Shown piece by piece: positions 52,606-61,940 of a stretch of 64,000 bases of DNA (positions within the stretch are counted from its first letter, which is position 1; the number at the start of each line of letters is the position of its first letter). A model generated the notes under the pieces. The model ran no database searches. It saw nothing but the letters and a program-made list of their open reading frames with translations, and was not told the origin of the DNA. A program made the translations under genes and the position numbers. The stretch is from Shewanella piezotolerans WP3 (GTDB lineage: Bacteria; Pseudomonadota; Gammaproteobacteria; Enterobacterales; Shewanellaceae): contig NC_011566.1 in NCBI RefSeq assembly GCF_000014885.1, forward strand, positions 2,771,501-2,835,500. Direction: 5' to 3'.

Positions 52606-53274
52606 TTGGCACACTCTTTTGCTTCACCCCGCGCTACAGAACTTCGAAACGATATTGCCCTTGATGCAAGTACAGTCATCGTGCTCGATTTTGAAACCAC
52701 TGGCCTGTCTCCAAACCAAGGTGACCGAGCTATAGAAATTGGTGCCGTAAAGTTACAACACGGCATTGTTGTCGATCGTTTTCAAGAGTTAATGAATCCT
52801 GGCTTTCGTATTAGCGGCTTTATCGAGAGTTACACCGGCATTAGCAATCAAATGCTAAATAATGCAGCACCTTGTGAAGAGGTTATGGAGAGATTTGCTG
52901 ATTTTATCGCTGATTATAATATGGTTGCCCATAACGCATCTTTCGATCAACGATTCTTAGATGCTGAGCTCAACTCTATTGGGCGTGAATATCGCGGTGA
53001 GTTTGCTTGCTCTATGTTAATTGCCAGAAGGCTTTATCAAGAGGCACCCAATCACAAACTTGGTAGTTTAATAAATTACAAGCAAATTAAACATGATGGT
53101 GTATTTCACAGAGCATTAGCCGATTCAGAGATGACAGCCGATTTATGGTTAGTGATGCTTAACGATTTAAAACGAGATCATAATATTCAAGAGCCAGAGT
53201 TTAAATTAATGCAGGCGATAACAAAACAGACTAAAGCCAACGTACAAAAGTACTTATATAACTATTCCCGTTAA
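52606..53274 (+). CDS. DnaQ/PolC-type 3'-5' exonuclease
   Basis: A roughly 222-residue DEDDh exonuclease. Exo I is IVLDFETTGLSP, Exo II is NMVAHNASFDQRFLDAE and Exo III is FHRALADSEMTADLW. It is not joined to a polymerase. The start is uncertain: no ATG or GTG is in frame, and the TTG at 52606 has a poor ribosome site. The frame stays open 60 bases further up to 52546 and would add a Cys-rich stretch (CLSTICANSTCKNCTLAHS) that looks coding. An ATT start or an upstream frameshift is possible. Confidence 0.82.
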   Translation: MAHSFASPRATELRNDIALDASTVIVLDFETTGLSPNQGDRAIEIGAVKLQHGIVVDRFQELMNPGFRISGFIESYTGISNQMLNNAAPCEEVMERFADFIADYNMVAHNASFDQRFLDAELNSIGREYRGEFACSMLIARRLYQEAPNHKLGSLINYKQIKHDGVFHRALADSEMTADLWLVMLNDLKRDHNIQEPEFKLMQAITKQTKANVQKYLYNYSR

Positions 53275-53311
53275 CACTAAATTGTCTTTTTGTGCACCGA
53301 ACCACTCGTCG

Positions 53312-54214
53312 TTAACCGGCATCTTGTTTTTGGTTAGCTAGATTAATTTCTACCGTAGAATGCTCTATAGCAAACTGCTCTTGTAATATTCTTTTGATCG
53401 TCTTTTTTACCTGATTGATATCTGCTTTTTCATTTATAGTAACCTCAAGCGTCGCCATCGGCCGCTCTTGGGTGATAGACCAAGCATGGACATGGCCGAC
53501 CTTTATCACCTCTGATATTTCAGTTTCTAACAGTTCAATCAACTGACGACGATCAAACCCTTTCGGTGCCCCCTCAAGCAAGATATGTCCACTTTCTCGC
53601 ACAACATGCCATGCCGAACGAAGAATAATAATGGCCACAAAGACAGATAAGATAGGATCAATCGGTGTCCAACCTGTATAGATAATAACGATTGACGCTA
53701 TAATGGCGCCCACAGAGCCCAACAAGTCTCCAGCAACGTGTAGCAAAGCAGCCTTAATGTTTAAGTTATCCTTTTCGCCTCGGCTTAAGATCCAAAACGC
53801 GAGAATATTAATAACTAAGCCCCCAACGGCGACCAAGAACATGGTGCCACCAAGCACCTCTACAGGTTCATTTATCCGTTTGTAAGCTTCAAAACAGATC
53901 CATGCCGCGATAAGGAACAGGGAAAGACCATTAACTAAAGCCGCTAACACAGCAAAACGGTCAAACCCGTAAGTGGCTTTCCAAGACGCTGGACGCTTAG
54001 CCAGATAAAACGCAACCCAAGCCAAGCTTAAGGCCACAAAATCTGTCAACATATGGCCAGCATCTGCAATTAACGCCAGCGAGCCCGACACAACACCGCC
54101 AACGACTTCGGCAAACATAAAGCTACCCGTTAGGAGCGCAGCTATCCCTACTGCCTTTTGATTTCCAGCGCCATGGCTATGCCCTGCACCGCTGTGGTCG
54201 TGATCATGTGCCAT
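53312..54214 (-). CDS. Cation diffusion facilitator (ZitB/CzcD-like)
   Basis: A 300-residue CDF-family exporter for zinc or a similar divalent metal, with a His-rich N-terminus (MAHDHDHSGAGHSHG), six helices and metal-site pairs in ALIADAGHMLTD (helix 2) and LLHVAGDLLGSVGA (helix 5). The C-terminal cytoplasmic domain has RPMATLEVTINEKADINQVKKTIKRIL. GGGAG precedes the ATG. Single gene. Confidence 0.92.
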   Translation of the reverse strand: MAHDHDHSGAGHSHGAGNQKAVGIAALLTGSFMFAEVVGGVVSGSLALIADAGHMLTDFVALSLAWVAFYLAKRPASWKATYGFDRFAVLAALVNGLSLFLIAAWICFEAYKRINEPVEVLGGTMFLVAVGGLVINILAFWILSRGEKDNLNIKAALLHVAGDLLGSVGAIIASIVIIYTGWTPIDPILSVFVAIIILRSAWHVVRESGHILLEGAPKGFDRRQLIELLETEISEVIKVGHVHAWSITQERPMATLEVTINEKADINQVKKTIKRILQEQFAIEHSTVEINLANQKQDAG

Positions 54215-54499
54215 TAAATAACTCCCATAAAAACCAATAATAACTTTCTAATTTCGATAAAATTATCACCGAATTCTTATTTAAGTTTGCCGTGCAGTAA
54301 CTTCACGCTAGAGCACTCCTCTCACGACCTCAGACCCACTTATTGGCCGAGGTCAATTTGGCAGGCTGTCGCTCTGAGCTCAGCACTTGCAACCAGTTGA
54401 TCTTAAACACCGTCGAGTTATCAATGTAGCATCTTAGATAGCTGCAACAAGTGAACTTTAGTTTAAATAATAGCGATTAGGCATGTAGAACGAGAATGG
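54215..54499. other. Intergenic region between LacI-type and CDF genes
   Basis: This 285-base region holds no supported gene. A hairpin GACCTC (54326-54331) with GAGGTC (54349-54354), helped by an inner CC/GG pair, is present but has no T-run. It may contain the CDF promoter, read on the minus strand; no metal-box sequence was recognised. Confidence 0.4.
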
Positions 54500-55516
54500 T
54501 TAAGTTGATTGCCTAATAACCACGTTCGTTGGGATCAACTGTGGAGACACCTGCTCACCATTAATTAGCTTTAATACACTATCAACCAAGATCTCTCCTG
54601 CAAGTTTGGTGTTCTGTTTGATCGTCGTTAACGGTGGGTTCGCAAAACTGGCTACCGGTATATCATCATAACCAATTACCGCTACGTCAGCGGGAACTTT
54701 TAGCCCCCTAGCGTTAAGCGCTCTAATGGCGCCAATTGCGATAAGGTCGCTAGCTGCAAAAATTGCATCGAAGCTCTCACCGCTATTCAATAAAGCATTG
54801 GTCGCATCGAATCCCGATGTTTCTGTGCTTATCGCTGCAAACTGCATGGCGGAATTGTCCTTGATCCCAGCTTTTTTCAGTGCCGCTAGATGACCTAAGT
54901 AACGGTCACGAAACTCAGGGCTATGACTAGATGAATCGCCAATGAAAGCAATGTTTTTATGCCCTTTAGACAAGAGATGCTCAGTCGCACTCACGCCACC
55001 TTGATGGTTATCACAACCAATGGTTAATACCGATTTATGATTATGCTCCGCGCCCCAAATGACAAAGTGAGTATTTTGCTCCAATAATTTTGCTAATTTT
55101 CTCTCGTAATCAACAAAATCACCATAGCCGAGTAATATAATCCCATCAGCCTTATTACTGTCCTCATAATCCGCATGCCAATCGCTACTTAACTGTTGAA
55201 ATGAGACCAGCAGGTCATAGCCTTTTTGCGCGGAAGCTCTAGTGATAGAGCCCAGCATAGATAAAAAGAAAGGATTGATCAGCGAATCATCATTGGTAGG
55301 GTCTTCGCAAAGCAGTAACGCAAGCGTCTGACTGTTTTGCATGCGCAAGTTACTGGCGTTTTTATCAACTTTATAATTAAGTTCTTTCGCAATAGCTTGG
55401 ATGCGTTGACGAGTTTCCAAATTAACCAACGGACTGTCCCTTAAAGCCCTTGAGACTGTTGATTGAGACACTCCCGCTTTATAAGCTATATCAATGGACG
55501 TTGCTTTTGTAACCAT
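54500..55516 (-). CDS. LacI-family transcriptional regulator
   Basis: A 338-residue repressor. The N-terminal LacI helix-turn-helix is SIDIAYKAGVSQSTVSRALRDSP (about residues 8-30), with a hinge to residue 60 (NASNLRMQ). The periplasmic-binding-protein-like sensor domain follows. FAASDLIAIGAIRALNARGLKVPADVAVIGYDDIPVA is the characteristic C-terminal part. It is the only LacI-type regulator in the window and lies about 6 kb past the end of the starch cluster. It is a reasonable candidate to bind the four TGAATACGTATGCA-type operators, though this is inference. No copy of the operator is seen before its own start. Confidence 0.88.
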   Translation of the reverse strand: MVTKATSIDIAYKAGVSQSTVSRALRDSPLVNLETRQRIQAIAKELNYKVDKNASNLRMQNSQTLALLLCEDPTNDDSLINPFFLSMLGSITRASAQKGYDLLVSFQQLSSDWHADYEDSNKADGIILLGYGDFVDYERKLAKLLEQNTHFVIWGAEHNHKSVLTIGCDNHQGGVSATEHLLSKGHKNIAFIGDSSSHSPEFRDRYLGHLAALKKAGIKDNSAMQFAAISTETSGFDATNALLNSGESFDAIFAASDLIAIGAIRALNARGLKVPADVAVIGYDDIPVASFANPPLTTIKQNTKLAGEILVDSVLKLINGEQVSPQLIPTNVVIRQST

Positions 55517-55613
55517 GATTTATTTCAAACCTTTATTATAGTTTTATTTAGTTTTTATGTAGTTACTTGCTTCGCTCTCATCAATATAGCTATAGAGCAA
55601 TATTTGAATCAGC

Positions 55614-56315
55614 TTATATACCTAACTCGTCAAACAGATCGTCTGCGCTACTCATTTGCGTCTCTTTTGCAGCATTAACTGCTGACTGAGGCTTTTTTTC
55701 AGCGGTAGCTTGGCCGTGTTCTGCCAACAGATCATCTAAGTCAAAGTCTTCGTCCGCATCAAAGTCTGTTAACTTAATAAACTCCGTTTTATCCATCGCA
55801 AACTCAAGATAAAAGATATGATTATTCTGGGTTTTAAAGGAGACTCTTCGCGCCACGGCCTCATCAAGATTGGTATCAACTGATATCGTCAATTCTTTGT
55901 TTATGGTGAGCATTTTCGGCTGACTTTGGCTAATCGATGTCTGTAACTCTTTACTTATTTTATTGATAAAATCGCCTAACATCTGATTCATCAGCTCCCC
56001 CATCACATTACCGACTTCATCAGAGGTATGTGAAAATGCAAGCTCAGACTCAGGCATTCCCATATTTAACATATATTCTCGGTAAATCTCGATCGCTGCT
56101 GGAGCAGAAAAATTAATCACTACTAGGCCTGAAAAGCCACCATCAAAAATAGAAAAACAACCCAAATCAGGTTTTAAGCAAGTACGTGTTATTGACTGCA
56201 CCATTCCTGCATGTGTGATCTGGCTATTTGTGGTGCTAGAAAGTACATGAGAGACCGATATACAAAGCTTACGTAATATGTCATCAGTGGTTACAGAATC
56301 TTGCGTTGTTAGCAT
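55614..56315 (-). CDS. DUF3334 family protein, CheX/CheC-like
   Basis: A 233-residue protein that matches the DUF3334 family of gammaproteobacteria. The N-terminal half has features of the CheC/CheX phosphatase fold (VITHAGMVQSI region, SDEVGNVMGELMNQMLGDFINKI), including the E-x3-N pattern (DEVGNVMGELMNQ). The last 45 residues are acidic and low in complexity (DFDADEDFDLDDLLAEHG). AAGG precedes the ATG. It is divergent from a chemoreceptor gene at 56649, which fits a chemotaxis link but does not prove it. Confidence 0.8.
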   Translation of the reverse strand: MLTTQDSVTTDDILRKLCISVSHVLSSTTNSQITHAGMVQSITRTCLKPDLGCFSIFDGGFSGLVVINFSAPAAIEIYREYMLNMGMPESELAFSHTSDEVGNVMGELMNQMLGDFINKISKELQTSISQSQPKMLTINKELTISVDTNLDEAVARRVSFKTQNNHIFYLEFAMDKTEFIKLTDFDADEDFDLDDLLAEHGQATAEKKPQSAVNAAKETQMSSADDLFDELGI

Positions 56316-56464
56316 AATGAAAACCTTCTTGTTGTAATCGTTTCATATTGCCGCAAACCTGTAACAAATCAAAGTAAAATCATGCCAATAATGTCTTATA
56401 GCGAGTAACTCGTTCACTCTTTAGCCAAATTAATATCTAAGAGCTACTCCATTTTTCCTTCTAA

Positions 56465-56574
56465 CTACAAAGGTGGACGCTGTAGGTTCAAAAGGCCACA
56501 AACAAACGCAACTAATGCACCAATAAGAAAAAACGCCAAAGAACCGATATAGTTAACATTTTTAAAATAAACAT
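56465..56574 (-). pseudogene. Small membrane peptide frame broken in an A-run
   Basis: On the minus strand an ATG at 56572-56574 opens MFILK, but the frame then runs into another frame after the AAAAA run. One extra A would give a continuous 36-residue peptide with a good membrane helix (NYIGSLAFFLIGALVAFVCGLL) and tail NLQRPPL, ending at 56465. The helix is too regular for chance in this AT-rich gap. It may be a decayed gene, a slippage-controlled gene, or a sequencing error. It is upstream of the DUF3334 gene on the same strand. Confidence 0.4.
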
Positions 56575-56648
56575 AATCTTATATGTTCTTTTCACCTCAA
56601 ATAAGCGGTACATTTACACTACTCTTTCTATCCTAGAGCTTAGCAGTT

Positions 56649-58289
56649 ATGACAGCTATTTTAAGACAACTTACCATCCTCCAAAGACTGATTTTAATGC
56701 TTATGCTCGCTGCAATTGGCACTGTCGTTTTTGCCAGTTTCTCGATCAATGAACAGTACAACAACCTTGTGACACAAAAGTGGCAACAAAATGATGCTCA
56801 ACTCAATACAGTCATTAGTATCGTTGAGGCGCATAGGCAGCAAGTGCTCAAAGGTGATATTTCTGAAAACGACGCAAAGAAAGAAACTGCCAACCTCATT
56901 AATCAGATAAACTTTGGTAATGACGGTTACTTTATCCTAGCAGGCAAAGACAAAACCATTCTTGCCCATGGCGAAAACCAACAAGCAATAGGCAGATCAA
57001 TTGCGAGCATTAGCCAAGTAGGAAATGACACCACACTATCAGCCTTAGTCTCTCAAGCTTCAATCGCTGGCTCTTCTCGAGGAGAGATCAATTTTATCAA
57101 CCCACAAAGCAGACAATCGGAGGCGAAATTAGTTGAAGCTAGATATTACCCAGCCTGGAATTGGACACTCATTACAGGTAGCTATAAAAGTGAAGTCAGC
57201 ACTGTCATGTATTCGATGGCCATCGATTATTTAGTAATAATGTTGATGATATCCATTCCAATTTTTTCATTCTTTTTAATGCTTAACCTCTCAATTACTG
57301 CGCCACTAAAAGATGCAATAGCTGCGATGAAAGATATCGCTCAAGGTGAAGGCGACTTAACCAAAAGATTACCGACAAAAGGTAAAGATGAGGTTGCAGA
57401 ACTCGCTGAAGCATTTAACCTGTTTGTCATTAAAATTGCTGATACTGTCGCTCAATTACAGCCTTTAGGTAAAAGTCTTGATGATGATGCTAATCGCTTG
57501 CTTAATGCTGTTCAGGAATCCAATAACAGTGTTGACCACCTGCATCAAGAAACCAGCAGCGTCGCCACAGCAATCAACGAAATGTTATCAACCACCCATG
57601 AAATGGCCAGTAACACCAGCCAGGCTGCTGAAGCAGCGAACAGTGTTAAGCTGCAGGCACAGCTAAGTATGGAAAAAATGGGCAGCACTTTAGACAATAC
57701 CCAACGCTTAGTTGAGGAACTTAAAACATCGGAGCAGATCACCCATGACCTCGGCAGTTCTTCACAGCAGATTGGCAGTATATTGGATGTCATTAGAGGC
57801 ATCGCCGACCAAACAAACCTGTTAGCCCTTAACGCAGCGATTGAAGCAGCCCGAGCTGGAGCTCATGGCCGTGGGTTTGCCGTTGTAGCCGATGAGGTGC
57901 GTGCTCTTGCTAATCGTACTCAGGACTCTACCGATGAAATCCAAAAGATTATTACTGAAATCCAAACTGGTGTTGGCTCGGTAGTCTCAAGTAATGAACG
58001 CACTCAGCAGCAATCTGAACAAGTACAAAGCCAAGCCAAAGGTGTAGGTGATTCTCTAGGAGAGATCTTAGCCTTAATCGCACATATTAGTGACATGAAT
58101 ACCCAGCTAGCCAGTGCAACAGAAGAGCAGTCTTTAGTTACTGAAGAGATCAATCGAAACATTTGCAGTATTACAGAATTAACCGAAGTCTCTGTTAAAG
58201 CGAATGAAAGTAATCATCACGCTGCGGTGTCATTACAATCTATTAGTCAGAACTCGGCTAAAACCTTAGGCCAATTTAAGGTAAGCTGA
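56649..58289 (+). CDS. Methyl-accepting chemotaxis protein with single Cache domain
   Basis: A 546-residue chemoreceptor: N-terminal helix (about 12-28), periplasmic single-Cache sensor (about 30-190; FGNDGYFILAGKDKTILAHGEN, ARYYPAWNWTLITGSY), second helix (about 192-216), HAMP (LKDAIAAMKDIAQGEGDLTKRLP) and a signalling domain with the hairpin tip IADQTNLLALNAAIEAARAGAHGRGFAVVADEVRALA. No C-terminal CheR-docking pentapeptide is present. The 333-base region before it contains the broken small peptide frame and no other gene. The ribosome site is weak. Confidence 0.93.
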   Translation: MTAILRQLTILQRLILMLMLAAIGTVVFASFSINEQYNNLVTQKWQQNDAQLNTVISIVEAHRQQVLKGDISENDAKKETANLINQINFGNDGYFILAGKDKTILAHGENQQAIGRSIASISQVGNDTTLSALVSQASIAGSSRGEINFINPQSRQSEAKLVEARYYPAWNWTLITGSYKSEVSTVMYSMAIDYLVIMLMISIPIFSFFLMLNLSITAPLKDAIAAMKDIAQGEGDLTKRLPTKGKDEVAELAEAFNLFVIKIADTVAQLQPLGKSLDDDANRLLNAVQESNNSVDHLHQETSSVATAINEMLSTTHEMASNTSQAAEAANSVKLQAQLSMEKMGSTLDNTQRLVEELKTSEQITHDLGSSSQQIGSILDVIRGIADQTNLLALNAAIEAARAGAHGRGFAVVADEVRALANRTQDSTDEIQKIITEIQTGVGSVVSSNERTQQQSEQVQSQAKGVGDSLGEILALIAHISDMNTQLASATEEQSLVTEEINRNICSITELTEVSVKANESNHHAAVSLQSISQNSAKTLGQFKVS

Positions 58290-58307
58290 ACACCTTATCC
58301 ACACTCT

Positions 58308-58332
58308 AAAAGGGGCATTATTTGCCCCTTTT
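58308..58332 (+). terminator. Rho-independent terminator after the chemoreceptor gene
   Basis: AAAAGGGGCA (58308-58317) pairs with TGCCCCTTTT (58323-58332) around TTATT, followed by more Ts. It lies before the ACT-domain gene. Confidence 0.85.
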
Positions 58333-58396
58333 TCATTTCTCAATCTATGTTAAGCTAAATTCAATTTGTAAAACTTATCTAAATGGAATTGAATTT

Positions 58397-58789
58397 ATGG
58401 CACGTATGACATTAGCTGTTCATCCGCAGCTTTTTACTATCCATAGCCTAGCTCCCGACACTATCGTGCCAAGCAGCATATTCCAACAAGAGATCTATTT
58501 TATAGGTAAGACACGAGAAGAGTTATCGGTTGTCGTAGACTCCACTTTCGAAATAGACAGCTTAGAGCAGGAGCATGGCTGGAGTTGCTTAGAAGTGCTC
58601 GGGCCTTTAGGTTTTTCAATGACAGGCATTTTGTCGAGTGTATCTGGTGCTCTTGCTGAACAAAAAATTTCAATCTTCGCAATTTCTACCTTTGATACTG
58701 ATTATATTTTGGTAAAGAAGGAAACACTTGCCGAGGCCACTAAGGCACTCAAAAAAAAGAACTATCAGATAATTAATCATCAAAGATAG
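58397..58789 (+). CDS. ACT-domain protein (CASTOR/ACT_7 type)
   Basis: A 130-residue protein with two ACT-like halves. The second (WSCLEVLGPLGFSMTGILSSVSGALAEQKISIFAISTFDTDYILVKKE) is the recognisable ACT_7 part, suggesting binding of an amino acid. Nothing shows a catalytic function. The start at 58397 is chosen because the frame 25 codons longer begins inside the preceding terminator. Positioned between chemoreceptor and PTS genes without clear link to either. Confidence 0.8.
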   Translation: MARMTLAVHPQLFTIHSLAPDTIVPSSIFQQEIYFIGKTREELSVVVDSTFEIDSLEQEHGWSCLEVLGPLGFSMTGILSSVSGALAEQKISIFAISTFDTDYILVKKETLAEATKALKKKNYQIINHQR

Positions 58790-58838
58790 TTACGCAGATG
58801 CCTTAGTCACTCGCTTGGCGCTAGATAGAGAATAATAT

Positions 58839-59096
58839 ATGTATCAGAAAATAGTCACGATTACCGCCAAACACGGCATACACACTCGCCCAGCAGCACT
58901 TTTAGTTAAAAAGGCAAAGTCATTCGATTGCGATATTTTAGTTGAATGTAACGGTAAACAAGCCAGTGCAAAAAGTTTATTTAAACTACAAACCCTAGGA
59001 CTCTATTATGGTATTGAAGTGAAAGTGATTGCTGACGGTGAACAAGCCGAGCAAGCCGTAGAAGAAGTTTCCGAATTACTGATTACTCTTAGTTAA
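58839..59096 (+). CDS. ptsH: PTS phosphocarrier protein HPr
   Basis: An 85-residue HPr that takes phosphate from enzyme I on His15 (KHGIHTRPAALLVKKAKSF) and passes it to EII domains. SAKSLFKLQTLGL holds the Ser46 region found in all HPr proteins. GAGAA precedes the ATG. It begins the PTS set ptsH-ptsI-crr. No sugar-specific EIIBC gene is in the window, so the set may also act in regulation. Confidence 0.96.
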   Translation: MYQKIVTITAKHGIHTRPAALLVKKAKSFDCDILVECNGKQASAKSLFKLQTLGLYYGIEVKVIADGEQAEQAVEEVSELLITLS

Positions 59097-59107
59097 AAGG
59101 TTACGTC

Positions 59108-60814
59108 ATGTCTATTAAAGGTATTGTTGTTTCTTCAGGCGTTGCATTTGGCCAAGCCCTACATTTAAACCTGCACCATGAAAAAATTGACTACCGTAGG
59201 CTACCAACAGCTCAAATAGCAGATGAACAACGAAAACTAACCCAAGCTTTTAAGAAACAAAAGTGCCACCTAGAAGAGGGTTTAGCAAAACTTGAAGTTG
59301 GTTCTGACCACTATGATCTAATAGAAGCTGACATACTTTTTTTAGATGATGAATCTCTACTGGAACTCGTATTAGCAGAAGTGGAGCAATTACAGATTAA
59401 TGCAGCAGTTGCTATTGAAAGGGTTTTTGCGCTGCAAGCATCTGAATTAGAACAACTCGACGACCCCTACCTCGCTAACAGAGCCCAAGATGTGTTATGC
59501 CTTGCCAGTCGGCTGATTGCGAGACTCAGTGGCGCGCAGCACCTAGATCTCAGCCAGATGACTCAGCCCACGATTATACTGGCACATGATTTAACTCCTG
59601 CAGAGTTTGCCATGTTACCGCTAGAGCACATAGCCGGCTTAGTGCTTAATACTGGCGGGCTAACTAGCCATACTGCAATTTTGGCTCGCAGTGCGGGCTT
59701 ACCTGCACTGTTAAGCTGTCAGTTCACTCGAGCACAGATCCATAACGGCGACGATGTCGTCCTTAATGGCATTGATGGCGAGCTTCATCTTAAGCCCAGC
59801 GCTAAAACGTTTAAAAAATTGACTGAGCTTCGTCAACAAGATGAGGCGCATAAGCAACAGTTACTATTGCTTAAAGATCTACCGACGCAAACACTTGATG
59901 GTCACAGCGTAGGCCTTCTTGCCAATGTCGGTAGCTTAAATGAAATAAGCCACCTTACCGATGTTGGGGCTGAAGGGATCGGTTTGTTCAGAACAGAGTT
60001 TATGTTAATGAACACCACCACCATTCCATCAGAAAAAATTCAGTATCACTTTTACTGTGATGCGCTGCACTTGATGGATGGTAAGCCCTTTACCATACGG
60101 ACACTCGATGTTGGTGCGGATAAAGAGCTCCCTTGTTTAAATCCCGCTTGTGAAGACAACCCAGCGCTAGGTGTGAGAGGCATACGCTATACCTTCGCCC
60201 ACCCAGAAATATTGACTACCCAGCTGAAAGCGATTTTGCGGGCAGCAAACCACGGCCCTATTAGATTGATGTTTCCAATGCTTAATCAAGTTGAGGAGCT
60301 CGATACGCTTTTTGAGTTAATAGAGCTGTGTAAAGTCAGCTTAAATGAACAAGAAAAAGGTTTTGGTCAGCTTAGCTATGGCATAGTGGTAGAAACCCCA
60401 GCTGCGGTTATTAATCTTGAATCAATGTTGCCAAGGCTTGACTTTATTAGCATAGGCACCAATGATTTAACCCAATATGCTATGGCTGCTGATAGAACTA
60501 ACCCACAGCTAACAAGAGATTACCCCTCACTATCACCCGCTATATTAACCTTGATTCAAATGACAATAGATAGTGCAAAAAAACACAATGTTAAAGTATC
60601 ACTCTGCGGTGAGCTAGCCAGCGATCCAATCGTAGCGCCGCTTTTAGTTGGTATGGGAATAGACGAACTCAGCGTCAATTTAGCCTCATTACTGGAAGTT
60701 AAATCAGCCATAAGAGCCAGTTCACACCAAGCGTGTTTAGCAATGGCACAACACGCTCACAAATTAAAAAGAATTGAGGAATTAAATCTTTATCTAACAG
60801 GTCTTAGTTTATAG
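59108..60814 (+). CDS. ptsI: PTS enzyme I
   Basis: A 568-residue phosphoenolpyruvate-protein phosphotransferase. The phosphorylated His is His188 in TGGLTSHTAILARS. The PEP-binding domain holds GIGLFRTEFMLMN, RTLDVGADKELP, NPALGVRGIRY, GTNDLTQYAMAADR and SLCGELASDP, the last with the catalytic Cys. AAGG precedes the ATG by about eight bases. It is 12 bases after ptsH and is followed by crr. Confidence 0.97.
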   Translation: MSIKGIVVSSGVAFGQALHLNLHHEKIDYRRLPTAQIADEQRKLTQAFKKQKCHLEEGLAKLEVGSDHYDLIEADILFLDDESLLELVLAEVEQLQINAAVAIERVFALQASELEQLDDPYLANRAQDVLCLASRLIARLSGAQHLDLSQMTQPTIILAHDLTPAEFAMLPLEHIAGLVLNTGGLTSHTAILARSAGLPALLSCQFTRAQIHNGDDVVLNGIDGELHLKPSAKTFKKLTELRQQDEAHKQQLLLLKDLPTQTLDGHSVGLLANVGSLNEISHLTDVGAEGIGLFRTEFMLMNTTTIPSEKIQYHFYCDALHLMDGKPFTIRTLDVGADKELPCLNPACEDNPALGVRGIRYTFAHPEILTTQLKAILRAANHGPIRLMFPMLNQVEELDTLFELIELCKVSLNEQEKGFGQLSYGIVVETPAAVINLESMLPRLDFISIGTNDLTQYAMAADRTNPQLTRDYPSLSPAILTLIQMTIDSAKKHNVKVSLCGELASDPIVAPLLVGMGIDELSVNLASLLEVKSAIRASSHQACLAMAQHAHKLKRIEELNLYLTGLSL

Positions 60815-60870
60815 AGATATAATAAGTGCAGTCTAATTTGAATATAATAATGATTCCAAGGGGCAAATAA

Positions 60871-61380
60871 ATGGGATTTTTAAGCCGCATTAGACGTCTT
60901 GTTTCCGGACAAACAGACATCGCGGGAAGTGTAAACGTATACGCACCCGTTTCAGGCAAAATTGTTGCTATCGAGAAAGTACCAGATGCGGTATTTTCCG
61001 AGAAAATAGTCGGTGATGGCTTGGCTATTTCACCAACGGGTAAGCATATTGTCGCGCCCATTGACGGAACCATAGGTAAAATTTTTGAGACTAACCATGC
61101 GTTCAGTATTGAATCTCCACAAGGCTTAGAGATTTTCGTCCATTTTGGCATCGGTACTGTTGAGCTCAGAGGAAATGGTTTCCAGCGTCTTGCCGAAGAG
61201 GGGCAAGAGGTAAAAATGGGTGAACCGATTCTTGAATTTGATATCGAATATTTAAAAGAGCACGCTGATAGCTTATTAACACCTGTGCTTATCGCAAATA
61301 TGGAAGACATACAAAGTTTGGAGAAAAAACAAGGTAGCTTAGAAGCTGGTAAAGACGTTATTTTTTCCGCAATACTCTAA
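60871..61380 (+). CDS. crr: PTS glucose-specific EIIA component
   Basis: A 169-residue EIIA-Glc. The active histidines are His76 (ETNHAFSI) and the phosphorylated His91 (IFVHFGIGT), at the same positions as in E. coli including the initiator Met. The amphipathic N-terminus MGFLSRIRRLVSG is kept. AAGGGG precedes the ATG. In gammaproteobacteria this protein also controls adenylate cyclase and inducer uptake, which may connect it to the MFS-based sugar import of this region. Confidence 0.96.
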   Translation: MGFLSRIRRLVSGQTDIAGSVNVYAPVSGKIVAIEKVPDAVFSEKIVGDGLAISPTGKHIVAPIDGTIGKIFETNHAFSIESPQGLEIFVHFGIGTVELRGNGFQRLAEEGQEVKMGEPILEFDIEYLKEHADSLLTPVLIANMEDIQSLEKKQGSLEAGKDVIFSAIL

Positions 61381-61409
61381 CTCTGCATGTTCTTTATCTG
61401 CATAATGAG

Positions 61410-61437
61410 AGCCTAATCATTTCCATTAGGCTTTTTG
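61410..61437 (+). terminator. Rho-independent terminator of the PTS operon
   Basis: AGCCTAAT (61410-61417) pairs with ATTAGGCT (61425-61432), followed by TTTTT. It lies 30 bases after crr. Confidence 0.8.
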
Positions 61438-61595
61438 TTGCAGCCTTGTAGGCTTTAAGAAAATAAACTTTAAAAGTCACTTGCATTGGCGTGAATAAAC
61501 CTCAATAACAGCATTAGAACACGAATTCATCTTGAGGCTTGAGAAAAGCAATGCCACAATGCAAAACACTAAAATAATACAATGGAGTACCCCCT

Positions 61596-61940
61596 TTGAC
61601 ACTTTTCGGCATTAAGAATTGCGATACCGTACGTAAAGCCCGCAAATGGCTTGAACAAAATAATCTTAGCGTTAGTTTTCACGATTTTCGTGAAGACGGA
61701 CTTTCCGAAGAGTTAGTAAAAGAGTGGTCGGCCATTGTTGGCTGGGAAGCCTTATTTAATAAACGTAGCACTAGCTTTAGAAATCTCACTGATGCAGAAA
61801 AAGATGACATCAACGAGAAGAAAGCTATTGCGCTTATGGTGCTATACCCGACTTTAATAAAACGTCCGGTACTCGCAGGCAACGGCAAAGTCAAAGTTGG
61901 ATTCAAAGAGGCTGAATATAAAGCGTGGTTCGAACTATGA
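61596..61940 (+). CDS. ArsC/Spx-family protein (YffB-like)
   Basis: A 114-residue thioredoxin-fold protein of the ArsC/Spx family (MTLFGIKNCDTVRKARKWL, FHDFREDGLS, KRPVLAGNGKVKVGFKEAEY). It has the single Cys of the YffB group (NCDT) and not a CxxC. The start is TTG, with GGAG upstream. YffB-type proteins are often next to dapE, as here. The dapE start overlaps its stop (ATGA). Biochemical role is not known for most members. Confidence 0.88.
   Translation: MTLFGIKNCDTVRKARKWLEQNNLSVSFHDFREDGLSEELVKEWSAIVGWEALFNKRSTSFRNLTDAEKDDINEKKAIALMVLYPTLIKRPVLAGNGKVKVGFKEAEYKAWFEL

Noticed and set aside
54215..54499. Possible metal riboswitch or small RNA before the CDF gene
   Set aside because: Only one moderate hairpin without T-run; no known riboswitch core was recognised.
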